From the NCBI RefSeq assembly GCF_000969445.1, contig NZ_JZEY01000054.1:558001-622000 (forward strand): 64,000 bases of DNA, read 5' to 3'. Below are positions 34,973 to 44,265 of this stretch, one piece after another; within the stretch, counting starts at the first letter, position 1; each line of letters opens with the position of its first letter. The stretch comes from Devosia chinhatensis. GTDB lineage: Bacteria > Pseudomonadota > Alphaproteobacteria > Rhizobiales > Devosiaceae. A program made the position numbers and the translations under genes. The notes under the pieces are model-generated. The model did not search any database, was not told where the DNA came from, and saw only the letters and a list, made by a program, of their open reading frames with translations.

Positions 34973-37054
34973 CTAAGCGTCCAGTCCCGCTGACTTTATT
35001 GCAAAGGCGTAGCATTGCGCCGTTTCCTTGAGACGATCGAACCGCCCGGAGGCGCCAGCATGGCCGGCGCCCATATTCGTCTTGAGATATAATGGCGCGT
35101 CGCCGGTCTTGGTTGCCCGCAGCTTGGCGACCCATTTGGCCGGCTCCCAATAGGTCACGCGCGGGTCGGTCAGTCCGGCCAGCGCCAGAATTGGCGGATA
35201 GGCCTGCGCGCTGACCGTCTCATAGGGCGCATAGGCTGCGATGCGCTCGTAGTCGATGGCCGAGGTGATCGGATTGCCCCATTCCGGCCATTCCGGCGGG
35301 GTCAGCGGAAGGGTGTCGTCCAGCATGGTGTTGAGCACGTCCACGAAGGGGACCTGGGCGATAATGCCGCCCCAAAGGTCGGGACGCATATTGGCGATGG
35401 CCCCCATGAGCATGCCGCCGGCCGAGCCGCCCTGGGCGACAATTTTGCCCTTTGCGGTGTAGCCCTGATCGATCAACATCTCTGCCGCAGCGATGAAATC
35501 GGTAAACGTATTGGTCTTGTGCTCGCGCCGACCCTGCCGATACCAGCGATACCCTTTCTCCATGCCGCCCCGGATATGGGCGGTGGCGTGAATGAAACCA
35601 CGATCGACCAGCGACAGGATCGAAACCGAGAACGCCGCCGGCATCGACATGCCATAGGCGCCGTAGCCATAGAGCAGGGTAGGATTGGAGCCGTCCAGCA
35701 CGAGGTTCTTGCGATAAAGCACCGTCACCGGAACGAGCTCGCCATCGGCTGCGGTCGCAAAAAGGCGACGGGTCTCGTAATGGTCCGGGTCATGGCCTGA
35801 AGGCACTTCCTGGGTCTTGAGCAGGGTCCGTTGGCCGCTGTCGAGATCCACATCGTAGACCTGGCTCGGCGTCGTCGGCGAGGAATAGCTCAGGCGGAAG
35901 ACGGACGTATCGAACTCGTAGCCGGTCGACATGCCCAGCGAATAGGCCTCCTCTTTGAAGCCAACGATTGCCTCTCGGCCGGTGCGCAGGTCACGGGCGA
36001 CGATGCGCGGCAGCCCGTCTTCCCGTTCCAGGCGCAGCATGTGGTTCCTGAGCAAGGCCACATCAAGTATGAGGACACCCTCGCGATGCGGCACCAGGTC
36101 CTGCCATCCATTGGCGCCGGGCTCCTCTGCGGAAACCGTGACGATCTTGTAGTCCTCGGCACCTTCGGCATTGGTGCGGATATAGAGGACGCCCTCGCGC
36201 TCATCGACTTCGTACTCTCGGTCTATGAGGCGCGGTGCCACCAGGCGCGGGGCCCCGCCCTTATTGGCGTCGATCAGATAAACTTCGCTGGTCTGGTGAT
36301 CATGGGCATCGATAATGATGAAACGACCGGACAGCGTCTTGCCGACACCGACGAAAAAGCCAGGGTCCTTTTCCTCATAGATGATTGGATCGGCATCCTG
36401 CGGCGTGCCCAGGTCATGCCGCCGAATGCGGTAGGGCCGATGGTTGTCGTCATATTCGGTATAGTAGATCGAACGACTGTCATTGGACCAGACGTAGGAC
36501 CCGGCGGTTTCGCGGATCACGTCGTCGCTGTCCGCACCGGTCTCAAGATCGCGCAGCACGATGTCGTAATATTCCGAACCGGCGCGGTCGGCGGCCCAGG
36601 CCAATATCGTGTGGGACGGATCGTGGCTGGCCCCGGCAAAGCCGAAATAGCCCTCGCCGGCTTCGATATTGCAGTCGAGAAGCACAGCTTCCGCGCCACC
36701 CTCGCGCGGCGTACGGACGATCTGGGGGTATTGCTTCCCCTCGAGCATGCGCGAATTGTAGGCGAACGGACCATCGGGCGACGGCACGCCGCTGTCGTCT
36801 TCCTTTATGCGACCGCGAATTTCCTTATAAATCTGGTCCTGCAGGTCAGCCGTCTTTTGGCCGAACTGGGACTCGTAATAATCATTCTCGGCATCGAGAT
36901 AGGCCCGGATTTCGCTGTCCAGCGTCTCCGGCTTCTGCATGACCTCCTGCCAGTTTTCCGCCCGCAGCCAGGCATAAGGATCGTCGCGCTCGATAGAATG
37001 GTGGGTGTGGGAATGGGCAACGATCTTGGCGACGGGTGGCTTGGCCTGGGTCAT
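34973..37054 (-). CDS. ptrB: Oligopeptidase B (S9A serine peptidase)
   Basis: A 693-residue prolyl-oligopeptidase-family enzyme that cuts after basic residues in short peptides. Residues 1 to about 400 are a beta-propeller; the rest is an alpha/beta-hydrolase domain with catalytic Ser in G-G-S-A-G-G, Asp in G-L-T-D-P-R-V and His in G-A-G-H-A-G-A-S-G-R. I set the start at 37054 (M-T-Q-A-K-P-P), with a GGAGA box; the frame to 37168 enters the promoter region. Cytoplasmic, single-gene unit, divergent from the mrp operon across a 214-bp gap with no other feature seen. Confidence 0.95.
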   Translation of the reverse strand: MTQAKPPVAKIVAHSHTHHSIERDDPYAWLRAENWQEVMQKPETLDSEIRAYLDAENDYYESQFGQKTADLQDQIYKEIRGRIKEDDSGVPSPDGPFAYNSRMLEGKQYPQIVRTPREGGAEAVLLDCNIEAGEGYFGFAGASHDPSHTILAWAADRAGSEYYDIVLRDLETGADSDDVIRETAGSYVWSNDSRSIYYTEYDDNHRPYRIRRHDLGTPQDADPIIYEEKDPGFFVGVGKTLSGRFIIIDAHDHQTSEVYLIDANKGGAPRLVAPRLIDREYEVDEREGVLYIRTNAEGAEDYKIVTVSAEEPGANGWQDLVPHREGVLILDVALLRNHMLRLEREDGLPRIVARDLRTGREAIVGFKEEAYSLGMSTGYEFDTSVFRLSYSSPTTPSQVYDVDLDSGQRTLLKTQEVPSGHDPDHYETRRLFATAADGELVPVTVLYRKNLVLDGSNPTLLYGYGAYGMSMPAAFSVSILSLVDRGFIHATAHIRGGMEKGYRWYRQGRREHKTNTFTDFIAAAEMLIDQGYTAKGKIVAQGGSAGGMLMGAIANMRPDLWGGIIAQVPFVDVLNTMLDDTLPLTPPEWPEWGNPITSAIDYERIAAYAPYETVSAQAYPPILALAGLTDPRVTYWEPAKWVAKLRATKTGDAPLYLKTNMGAGHAGASGRFDRLKETAQCYAFAIKSAGLDA

Positions 37055-37268
37055 ATGGTCTCCGCAGGATAGGGGCGGCGCAATGGGCCGCTGGGGAAGC
37101 TTGCATGGACATAGGATGCCCCGCGCCGCATTGCCACCCCCGGAAATGGTTGAAAACGCATAGGCCATAGGTCGAATTGTGAGGCTTTGAGCTTGTTCGA
37201 CCCAGCGGCATCGCTAAGGTCACACCCGCAAATTCCGCTGAATCAGTCCTGTCCGAAGGTTTGCACGT

Positions 37269-39692
37269 TTGGGGTCCTCCTCCGATTTTGGTATCGCGTT
37301 CGTCGCCATGGCGCCGTTTCTGGCCGCCATTCTGGCGCCAATGGTCTGCCGACTGGCCGGGCGGCTGAGCGGTTGGGTCCTCGCTGGGGTACCGGCCGCC
37401 ATCTTCGCCTACCTTCTTGGCCTTGCTCCCGCGATCATCCCTGGTAACACTGTCGCCGTCGGCCTCGACTGGGTTCCGGAGCAGGGCATCAATCTCAGCT
37501 TTTTCGTCGACGGGCTGAGCCTGGTTTTTGCGCTCACCATCTCCGGTGTGGGTGCCCTCATCGTGCTGTATGCGGCCAGTTATCTGGCCGGACATGCCCA
37601 TCGCGGCCGGTTTCTCGGCTTCATGCTGGCCTTCATGGGCGCCATGCTGGGGCTCGTTCTTTCCGACAGTTTGCTGTGCCTCTTCGTGTTCTGGGAACTG
37701 ACCTCGATCACCTCATTCCTGCTGATCGGCTTTGACCACACCCGGCAGGCGGCACGGCGCGGGGCCATCCAGGCGCTGGTCATCACCAATATCGGCGGCA
37801 TGTTTCTTTTGGCGGGTTCCGTGCTGGTGCACCAGATCGCCGGCTTCTGGGAACTGAGTGCCCTGCGCGCCACCGGCGATCTCATGCGCGATCATGCGCT
37901 TTATGGTCTCGTGCTGCTCTGCTTTGTGGGCGCAGCCTTCACCAAATCGGCGCAGTTCCCGCTGCATTTCTGGCTGCCCAATGCCATGGAGGCGCCAACC
38001 CCGGTTTCCGCGTTTCTGCATTCGGCGACCATGGTGCAGGCCGGGGTTTATCTCCTCGCCCGGATGACGCCTGTCCTGGGCGGGACCGAGAGCTGGGGTC
38101 TCATTCTTGTGAGCTTCGGCAGTGTCACGTTGATCTGGGGCGCCCTTGGCGCGCTCAAGCAGACCGATCTCAAGCAGATCCTGGCCCAGACGACCATCGC
38201 CTCGCTCGGGCTTCTGGTCGTGCTGATCGGCCTGGGGAGCGAGGCGGCCATTGCAGGCATGGTGGTGTATTTCGTCGCCCATGCCTTCTATAAGGCCGGG
38301 CTTTTCATGGTCGCGGGGGCGATTGATCATGAGACCGGCACCCGAGACATCACAGCTTTGGGTGGTCTGGCCGACAAGATGCCAGTGACCTTTATCGGCG
38401 CCGCCCTGGCGGCTTTGTCGATGATCGGCTTGCCTTTGACGGTCGGCTATTTCGCCAAGGAAGAAATGTATCTCGGCCTGATGTCAGGCGATGCTGCGAG
38501 CCTTCTGGTTCTCGCCATATTGGTTGCGGGCAATGCCATGCTCGCGGCAATAGCCCTGATCGTGATGATCCGCCCCTTCCTCGGCCCGGTTGTGCCCACC
38601 CCGCGATCCGCGCATGAAGCGCCCCTGCCCATGCTGGTCGGCCCGATCGTGCTGGGTGGAGCCGGCATCGTGGCGGGCGTCCTGCCCGATTGGCTGGGGC
38701 ACGACGTGCTTGTCCCGGCGGCATCCGCCATTCTCGGAACGGCGGTGGAAAGTCACCTGACGCTGGCGCTCGATGTCACCAGTCTCCTGCTCTGGCTTTC
38801 GGCGCTGACCTGGGTCCTTGGCATTCTCGTCTACCGGCAAGCCGACACGATCCGGAAGCTCATGCGGCGGCTCGACGGTGCCATCGGCTGGACTGCCGAT
38901 ACCGTTTTCGATGCGGCAATGTTCGGTCTGATCCGTTTTTCGGGCGCAATGACGCGCTTTTTGCACAATGGGCGGCTCGAGGTTTATCTCGTGACCGTCT
39001 TCCTGGCTCTGGGGGTTGCGCTGTTCGGCCCCATGCTGGCCTGGGGCGGTCTTGACTGGATCATGCCCAATGCCGATCTCGGTAACTGGTCGGCCCGGCT
39101 CGCCTGGCCTCAGATGCAGCCCTACGAATGGGGCGTGGTCGTCCTGGCCATTGCCGGCCTTCTGGCCCTCCTGATGGCGCCGACCCGGCTCATCGCCATC
39201 CTCTCCATGGGTGTGCAGGGCGCAGCACTTGCCCTGATTTTCCTCCTGTTTGGCGCGCCGGACCTGGCCTTCACCCAGTTGATGGTCGAGGTGCTCTCTG
39301 TTGTGATCCTGACCTTCGTGATGAGCCGTCTGCGGCTCAGCGACCGTGACCCGCGGCCGTTCGAGGATTGGGCGCGTGATGGAACGCTGGCAATCGTCTG
39401 TGGGGCAGGGGTCAGTCTCCTGCTCATGCTGGTGCTCAACGGAACGCTTAATACCCGCCTGTCCGACCTGTTTACCGCAACCAGTGTGCCGATTGCGCAT
39501 GGCCACAACATCGTCAACGTCATCCTGGTCGATTATCGCGGCTTCGATACGCTGGGCGAAATTTCCGTGGTCATGGGTGCGGGAATGGCGATCCTGGCGC
39601 TGCTGCGCCGCCGCAAGCCGGCTGTGCCGCTGGCGGCCGAGCCGCCCGCCAAGCCAGCCAGGCGGCGTCGGGCCAGGAAGGTCGCGCCATGA
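37269..39692 (+). CDS. mrpA: Mrp Na+/H+ antiporter subunit A
   Basis: An 807-residue membrane protein homologous to respiratory complex I subunit NuoL, with about 20 helices. The proton-channel part includes F-W-E-L-T-S-I-T-S-F-L-L-I-G and the conserved Lys/His residues of H-S-A-T-M-V-Q-A-G-V-Y-L. The C-terminal third carries the MbhD/DUF4040-like segment (F-G-A-P-D-L-A-F-T-Q-L). The start is a TTG at 37269 with GAAGG upstream; an ATG at 37308 is an alternative. First of seven overlapping genes making the hetero-oligomeric Mrp antiporter. Confidence 0.94.
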   Translation: MGSSSDFGIAFVAMAPFLAAILAPMVCRLAGRLSGWVLAGVPAAIFAYLLGLAPAIIPGNTVAVGLDWVPEQGINLSFFVDGLSLVFALTISGVGALIVLYAASYLAGHAHRGRFLGFMLAFMGAMLGLVLSDSLLCLFVFWELTSITSFLLIGFDHTRQAARRGAIQALVITNIGGMFLLAGSVLVHQIAGFWELSALRATGDLMRDHALYGLVLLCFVGAAFTKSAQFPLHFWLPNAMEAPTPVSAFLHSATMVQAGVYLLARMTPVLGGTESWGLILVSFGSVTLIWGALGALKQTDLKQILAQTTIASLGLLVVLIGLGSEAAIAGMVVYFVAHAFYKAGLFMVAGAIDHETGTRDITALGGLADKMPVTFIGAALAALSMIGLPLTVGYFAKEEMYLGLMSGDAASLLVLAILVAGNAMLAAIALIVMIRPFLGPVVPTPRSAHEAPLPMLVGPIVLGGAGIVAGVLPDWLGHDVLVPAASAILGTAVESHLTLALDVTSLLLWLSALTWVLGILVYRQADTIRKLMRRLDGAIGWTADTVFDAAMFGLIRFSGAMTRFLHNGRLEVYLVTVFLALGVALFGPMLAWGGLDWIMPNADLGNWSARLAWPQMQPYEWGVVVLAIAGLLALLMAPTRLIAILSMGVQGAALALIFLLFGAPDLAFTQLMVEVLSVVILTFVMSRLRLSDRDPRPFEDWARDGTLAIVCGAGVSLLLMLVLNGTLNTRLSDLFTATSVPIAHGHNIVNVILVDYRGFDTLGEISVVMGAGMAILALLRRRKPAVPLAAEPPAKPARRRRARKVAP

Positions 39693-40114
39693 ATACCGTG
39701 ATTTTCCGCACGCTTGCGCCGCTGATCGTGGCGATCATGCTGATCTTTTCGCTCTATGTCTGTCTGCGGGGGCACAACGAGCCGGGCGGTGGCTTCATCG
39801 GAGGGCTCATCGCGGCTTCGGCCATGGCTGTTTTCGGCATGGCATCCGGCGTCAGCGAAGTAAGGCGGGCACTGCGTGTAGACCCTATGGCCATTGCCGG
39901 TTTCGGCGTCATCATCGCCGGTGCATCCGGCCTCCTGAGCCTGTTCATCGATGCGCCGTTCATGACCAGCATCTGGCTCTATGTCGATCTGGGGGAAACC
40001 GTGGTACCGCTGTCCACGCCGCTGGTCTTCGATCTGGGCGTCTATTGTGTGGTCTTCGGCACGCTCTCGGCCATTGCCCTGTCCCTGGAAGCCGACCGCG
40101 AGGAAGATCTCTGA
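39689..40114 (+). CDS. mrpB: Mrp antiporter subunit B
   Basis: A 141-residue MnhB-domain membrane protein with four helices and the motif G-H-N-E-P-G-G-G-F-I-G-G near residue 30. It overlaps mrpA by 4 bp (ATGA) and mrpC by one base (TGATG). Confidence 0.95.
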   Translation: MNTVIFRTLAPLIVAIMLIFSLYVCLRGHNEPGGGFIGGLIAASAMAVFGMASGVSEVRRALRVDPMAIAGFGVIIAGASGLLSLFIDAPFMTSIWLYVDLGETVVPLSTPLVFDLGVYCVVFGTLSAIALSLEADREEDL

Positions 40115-40491
40115 TGGATTATGTTCTCGCAGCTCTCGTCGGCTTGTTCATCGCGCTGGGCATCTATCTTCTCCTCTCGCGGTCCGTCATCCGCATGCTC
40201 ATCGGCATGACCGTCTTTGGCAACGGCGTTAACCTGCTGATCTTTACCGCCGGGCGGGTGACGCGGGAGATTGCGCCGATCATCCCGCCCGGGCTCGATG
40301 TTCCCGCGGGACCCATCGCCAATCCTCTGCCGCAGGCCTTGATTCTGACCGCCATCGTCATCGGCTTCTCGATGTTCAGCTTCCTGTTGGTACTGGCCTT
40401 TCGCGCCTATCAGACCCTTGATGCCGACAATACCGACAACATGCGCCTGGCCGAGCCTGAACGGGCTCCGCAGCCGCCGCTGAGCTATTGA
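40114..40491 (+). CDS. mrpC: Mrp antiporter subunit C
   Basis: A 125-residue NuoK-like membrane protein with three helices. G-N-G-V-N-L-L-I-F-T and P-L-P-Q-A-L-I-L-T-A-I-V-I-G are the family landmarks. The frame is open far upstream inside mrpA and mrpB; the ATG at 40114 overlapping the mrpB stop gives the right length. Confidence 0.95.
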   Translation: MDYVLAALVGLFIALGIYLLLSRSVIRMLIGMTVFGNGVNLLIFTAGRVTREIAPIIPPGLDVPAGPIANPLPQALILTAIVIGFSMFSFLLVLAFRAYQTLDADNTDNMRLAEPERAPQPPLSY

Positions 40492-40492
40492 T

Positions 40493-42085
40493 ATGGACGC
40501 CTCTCTGCCACAAGCCATGATCGATACGCCGACGCTTATTGCCGAATGGGTGATCGTGCTCCCGGTCGTGCTGGCGCTCCTGGGTGCCGCAGGCCTGCTT
40601 ATGGTGCGCCGGATCAACAAGGCGCCCCTTATCGGTGCCATCCTGGTCTTGGCCGCCATTATTGCCTGCGAGATCATGCTGCTCCTTGACGTTTTGGCCC
40701 ACGGCCCCGTCAGTATGACCATGGGCCGCTGGCTGCCACCCTTTGGCATCAGCCTCACCGTCGACCTTTTCGGGGCCGCGTTCGCTCTGGCGGCCGCGTT
40801 GGCGACCCTTTTCATCCTGATTTATGCGGAAATCGACCGTGCAGAGGACGATGGCAAGGACGCCTTCCACGCCATGGTGCTGCTTTTGCTGGCCGGCGTC
40901 ACCGGCACCTTCCTGACCGGTGATCTTTTCAACCTCTATGTCTGGTTTGAGGTGACCCTGATCGCTTCGTTCGGCCTGATTGTGCAGGGCGGGCGCCCGG
41001 CTCAGCTGGACGCCGCAGTGAAATACGGCTTCCTCAATTTTCTGGCGACCACCCTGTTCCTTTTGTCGCTGGGCCTGCTTTACGGCCTTTTGGGGACGCT
41101 CAACATGGCCGACATCATGCGCGTCGCTGCTGTAGCAAACCCCGCCGCCATGGCTGGCGTCGCTGCGCTCCTGCTTCTGGCCTTTGGCATAAAGGCCGCT
41201 GCCTTCCCGCTCAATGCCTGGCTTCCGGCTTCCTACCACACGCCGCCTGCCGCCATTTCCGCGCTTTTTGCCGGGCTTTTGACCAAGGTGGGTGCTTACG
41301 CCTTGCTGCGCACACTCGTGGCGATCCTGCCGGCCAGCCGCGATATGCTGGAGCCCGTCCTCGCGATCATTGCCGTTGCGACCTTGCTCATCGCCCCGCT
41401 TGGAGCGATAGCGGAAACCAATCTCCGTCGCGCTATCGGCTTCATCGTCGTTGGCGGAATCGGTGCCATCATGGTGGGCCTGGCTATCCCTTCGCAAACG
41501 GGTGTCGCCGGATCGGGATTTTATATCCTGCATGCCATCCTGGCCATGTCGGCGCTCTACATGGTTGCTGGGCTGGTCGAAAAACGCACTGGAGCCACCG
41601 ACACCAGGCAGATGGGCGGCCTCTATGCGGCCAGCGCGCCGCTCTCGATCCTTTTCATCGTGCTGGTTCTGGCAAGCGCCGGCGTGCCGCCATTTCTCGG
41701 CTTCTGGCCCAAGCTGCTGCTCCTGCAGGCCAGCATCGCGCAAAGTGTCACCGCACAGACGCAGGACTGGATCGGGATTGCGCTGACGCTGGCGCTACTT
41801 GTCAACGCGGTTCTGACGCTGATCGCCGGTACGCGGCTTTGGGCCCATGTCTTCTGGCGGTCTGGTCCGGAAGGTGCGGGATCCGAGCATGTGCGCCCCG
41901 AGCTTGTGCCATTTGATCGACGCGGACGGCTTGGCCTCGGCACGACGGCGGTACTGACGGCTACGATTGTCCTGCTTGGACTTTGGCCTGCGCCTCTGCT
42001 CGACGCGATGCAGGCTGGCGCCGGAGACATCATCAATCCGGAACGCTATGTCGCGGCGACGGGCCTTGCGGAGGACAGTCCATGA
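40493..42085 (+). CDS. mrpD: Mrp antiporter subunit D
   Basis: A 530-residue NuoM/NuoN-like membrane subunit with about 14 helices. The conserved Lys of the half channel lies in F-G-I-K-A-A-A-F-P-L-N-A-W-L-P-A, and a second in L-L-T-K-V-G-A-Y-A-L. Starts one base after mrpC and overlaps mrpE by 4 bp. With MrpA it should form the ion-translocating core. Confidence 0.96.
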   Translation: MDASLPQAMIDTPTLIAEWVIVLPVVLALLGAAGLLMVRRINKAPLIGAILVLAAIIACEIMLLLDVLAHGPVSMTMGRWLPPFGISLTVDLFGAAFALAAALATLFILIYAEIDRAEDDGKDAFHAMVLLLLAGVTGTFLTGDLFNLYVWFEVTLIASFGLIVQGGRPAQLDAAVKYGFLNFLATTLFLLSLGLLYGLLGTLNMADIMRVAAVANPAAMAGVAALLLLAFGIKAAAFPLNAWLPASYHTPPAAISALFAGLLTKVGAYALLRTLVAILPASRDMLEPVLAIIAVATLLIAPLGAIAETNLRRAIGFIVVGGIGAIMVGLAIPSQTGVAGSGFYILHAILAMSALYMVAGLVEKRTGATDTRQMGGLYAASAPLSILFIVLVLASAGVPPFLGFWPKLLLLQASIAQSVTAQTQDWIGIALTLALLVNAVLTLIAGTRLWAHVFWRSGPEGAGSEHVRPELVPFDRRGRLGLGTTAVLTATIVLLGLWPAPLLDAMQAGAGDIINPERYVAATGLAEDSP

Positions 42086-42561
42086 ACGCGGCCTTCCTCG
42101 TCGTTATCCTTGCACTGGGCTGGGCGGGAATGACCGGGTCTTTTTCCGGCCTTAACCTGCTTTTTGGGGCGGCTGTCGGTGGCGTGGCTGTGCTGCTGCT
42201 GCGCCACGGCCTGATCCGCAGCGGCGCTCTACGCCGGACCGGGCGCGTTCTGTCCCTTATTCTTCTGTTCTTGTACGAACTGATGATGAGCGCCGTGCGT
42301 GTGGCGCTTGTCGTATTCCGTCCCGATCTGGACAGCGCTATCCGTCCTGCGATCGTGGCCGTGCCGCTCAGTGTCAAATCCGATCTCGAAATCACGCTTC
42401 TTGCCAATCTGATCACGCTGACGCCCGGCACGCTGAGCGTGGATCTGTCACCGGACAAATCGGTGCTCTTCGTCCACACGCTGGTGCTGCGGGATCGTGA
42501 AGCCATGATTGCCGAAATCAAGAATGGCTTTGAGCAAAAGGTCTTGGAGGTGTTCGAGTGA
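42082..42561 (+). CDS. mrpE: Mrp antiporter subunit E
   Basis: A 159-residue MnhE protein: N-terminal helices and a soluble C-terminal half with L-T-P-G-T-L-S-V-D and L-F-V-H-T-L. Starts at an ATG overlapping the mrpD stop (ATGA) and ends overlapping the GTG of mrpF. Confidence 0.94.
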   Translation: MNAAFLVVILALGWAGMTGSFSGLNLLFGAAVGGVAVLLLRHGLIRSGALRRTGRVLSLILLFLYELMMSAVRVALVVFRPDLDSAIRPAIVAVPLSVKSDLEITLLANLITLTPGTLSVDLSPDKSVLFVHTLVLRDREAMIAEIKNGFEQKVLEVFE

Positions 42562-42851
42562 CCCCGGCAACCTTCATCGATTGGGCTAGCCTCATCGCCC
42601 TTGTGATGCTCACGCTTGCGCTTCTGCTGTCGCTGACGCGAATCGTCATCGGGCCATCGACATCCGACCGCGTCCTCGCTCTCGATCTGCTGACCATCGT
42701 CGTGATGGGCTTTGTCTGTGCGATCGCCATCCGCACCGGCCTGTCCCTCTACCTCGACATCGCCATCGCCGTCGCTCTGCTTGGTTTTCTCGCGACGATT
42801 GCCTTGGCGCGCTACATCCTTTTCCAGGCAGGCAAGGGGAGGGGGCCCTGA
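42558..42851 (+). CDS. mrpF: Mrp antiporter subunit F
   Basis: A 97-residue MnhF protein with three helices and the motif G-P-S-T-S-D-R-V-L-A-L-D near residue 35. GTG start in a GTGA overlap with mrpE; last base of its stop is the first base of mrpG. Confidence 0.94.
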   Translation: MTPATFIDWASLIALVMLTLALLLSLTRIVIGPSTSDRVLALDLLTIVVMGFVCAIAIRTGLSLYLDIAIAVALLGFLATIALARYILFQAGKGRGP

Positions 42852-43207
42852 TGCTGAGCGATCTGACGATCCTGGCCGGCGGCGTGCTTCTCATCGTCGG
42901 CAGTTTCTTCGTGCTGGCGGCCGCAATCGGGGTCATCCGCCTGCCCGATCTCTATACGCGCATGCATGCCGCATCGAAGGCCGGTGCAGTTGGCGGAGGA
43001 TTGATCCTGATCGCCGTGGCATTGGTGGAACAAGATGTCGCAATCGCCATGCGGGCGATACTGGGCTTTATCTTCCTGTTACTGACCACGCCTTTGGCTG
43101 CCCATCTTCTCGCCCGCTCAAGTTATTTTGCAGGCTACAAGCCTTGCACAAGAACTGTTGTCGATGACATGAGCGGCAGCCCGGAACAAAATTCTGCCAA
43201 TAAATAA
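42851..43207 (+). CDS. mrpG: Mrp antiporter subunit G
   Basis: A 118-residue MnhG protein with three helices and the motif R-L-P-D-L-Y-T-R-M-H-A-A-S-K near residue 30. Last gene of mrpABCDEFG. The polar C-terminal tail (about 20 residues) is longer than needed for the fold. The complete set suggests Na+ or K+ efflux for pH and salt tolerance. Confidence 0.94.
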   Translation: MLSDLTILAGGVLLIVGSFFVLAAAIGVIRLPDLYTRMHAASKAGAVGGGLILIAVALVEQDVAIAMRAILGFIFLLLTTPLAAHLLARSSYFAGYKPCTRTVVDDMSGSPEQNSANK

Positions 43208-43330
43208 TGGTGGCTCGGCATCCATTGCTGGACTTAGTCTTGCGTGGGTCTAAAAATGGCCATAGTAAATGGTCAAGGCGAGGGCCGTTCCTTGGCTCCG
43301 TCAATAAGAAAAATTTGGAAGGTTGAAAAA

Positions 43331-43753
43331 ATGAACGACGATACCGGCGCGTTCGTAAATGTTGATGCTGATTTGATAGAACTCAGCACTGAAATTGTCT
43401 CGGCTTATGTCAGCCACAACGCAGTCAGCCCTAGCGATTTGCCCCGGCTGATTGCGGAAGTCCACGGTGCCCTACGCAATCTCAAGACCAACGAAGCGCC
43501 AGCTCCCGTTGAAGAGCTCAAGCCTGCCGTGCCGGTGAAGAAGTCGATCGCGTCCGATTACATCATCTGCCTCGAGGACGGGAAGAAGTTCAAGTCGCTG
43601 AAGCGGCATCTGCGCACCCATTACAACCTGTCTCCGGAAGAGTATCGCGAGAAGTGGGGCCTGCCTGCCGATTACCCGATGGTGGCACCAAGCTATTCGG
43701 CGACTCGATCCAAGCTCGCCAAAGACAACGGTCTTGGTCGCAAGGCTGGCTGA
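43331..43753 (+). CDS. mucR: MucR/Ros-family zinc-finger regulator
   Basis: A 140-residue alphaproteobacterial regulator. The C-terminal half has the prokaryotic zinc finger C80-x2-D83-x9-H93-x3-H97, followed by Y-N-L-S-P-E-E-Y-R-E-K-W-G-L-P, which with the finger binds AT-rich DNA; the N-terminal half forms oligomers. Asp in place of the second Cys is a known variant. MucR proteins act as nucleoid-associated silencers of surface polysaccharide, motility and symbiosis or virulence genes. I took the ATG at 43331 with a GGAAGG box; the frame to 43244 lacks domain content. Confidence 0.95.
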   Translation: MNDDTGAFVNVDADLIELSTEIVSAYVSHNAVSPSDLPRLIAEVHGALRNLKTNEAPAPVEELKPAVPVKKSIASDYIICLEDGKKFKSLKRHLRTHYNLSPEEYREKWGLPADYPMVAPSYSATRSKLAKDNGLGRKAG

Positions 43754-43784
43754 ACTGTCTGAAAGAACTGTCGGTTTTGCTGCA

Positions 43785-43817
43785 GGCCGCTCCCTTTGGG
43801 GCGGCCATCGTATTTTT
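43785..43817 (+). terminator. Likely mucR terminator
   Basis: GGCCGCTCC / GGGGCGGCC stem (one G-U pair) with a CTTT loop, followed after a short gap by TATTTTT. Confidence 0.65.
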
Positions 43818-43870
43818 ATCTCCCAAAAATGAGACCAACTTATCCCCGGGTGGGTAGCCATCACGCAGGT

Positions 43871-43890
43871 TGTAGGAATATTATCCTACA
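43871..43890. promoter_or_regulatory. Palindrome in front of the orphan DnaA-domain gene
   Basis: TGTAGGAATATTATCCTACA has perfect 7-bp arms, TGTAGGA / TCCTACA. It contains TTATCCTACA, which resembles a DnaA box (TTATCCACA) with one extra T, and lies 15 bp before the ATG. TTATCCCCG occurs 31 bp further upstream (43840-43848). An autoregulatory site for the next gene's product is an attractive guess. Confidence 0.6.
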
Positions 43891-43905
43891 TTCTTCGGAG
43901 CTACC

Positions 43906-44265
43906 ATGGATATCGCCTTTACTCCCACCTCGCGCAACAGGTCCTTCGCACCCCCGGCGGTACGCGCAGCCAATATGGCAGCAGCGCTTGTAGCTGACGA
44001 GACGAAGGTTTCCAAAGTTCTGATATTCAGTCAGAATCGGTGCCGCGCCAAAGCTGCGCGCGCCCGACAGTTGGCCATGTATCTCGCCCACGTGGTGCTT
44101 GGACAAAGCCTCACATCCGTCGGGCAAGCCTTTGGACGAGATAGGACTACTGTCTCCTATGCCTGTGCTCTGATTGAAGATTTGCGCGACGATCCGGCCT
44201 TCGATGCCGACGTCTCACGGCTGGAGCAATTGCTCGAGACCGCCGGAAAAATCAGCCATGACTGA
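43906..44265 (+). CDS. Orphan DnaA domain-IV DNA-binding protein
   Basis: A 119-residue protein whose C-terminal 75 residues match domain IV of the replication initiator DnaA, with no AAA+ domain. R-A-R-Q-L-A-M-Y-L (52-60) and the S-V-G-Q-A-F-G-R-D-R-T-T-V segment (71-83) align with the DnaA box-binding helices. In DnaA the signature reads R-D-H-T-T-V-x-H; here the two His become R80 and Y85, while D79, T81 and T82 stay. So it probably binds DNA with altered specificity. CGGAG precedes the ATG. It overlaps the DUF6456 gene by 8 bp. Confidence 0.88.
   Translation: MDIAFTPTSRNRSFAPPAVRAANMAAALVADETKVSKVLIFSQNRCRAKAARARQLAMYLAHVVLGQSLTSVGQAFGRDRTTVSYACALIEDLRDDPAFDADVSRLEQLLETAGKISHD

Noticed and set aside
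40376..41743. Long minus-strand frame (455 codons) opposite the mrp operon
   Set aside because: It lies antisense to clear MrpC and MrpD sequence and has the His/Gln/Asp/Arg-rich composition of a shadow frame in GC-rich DNA.
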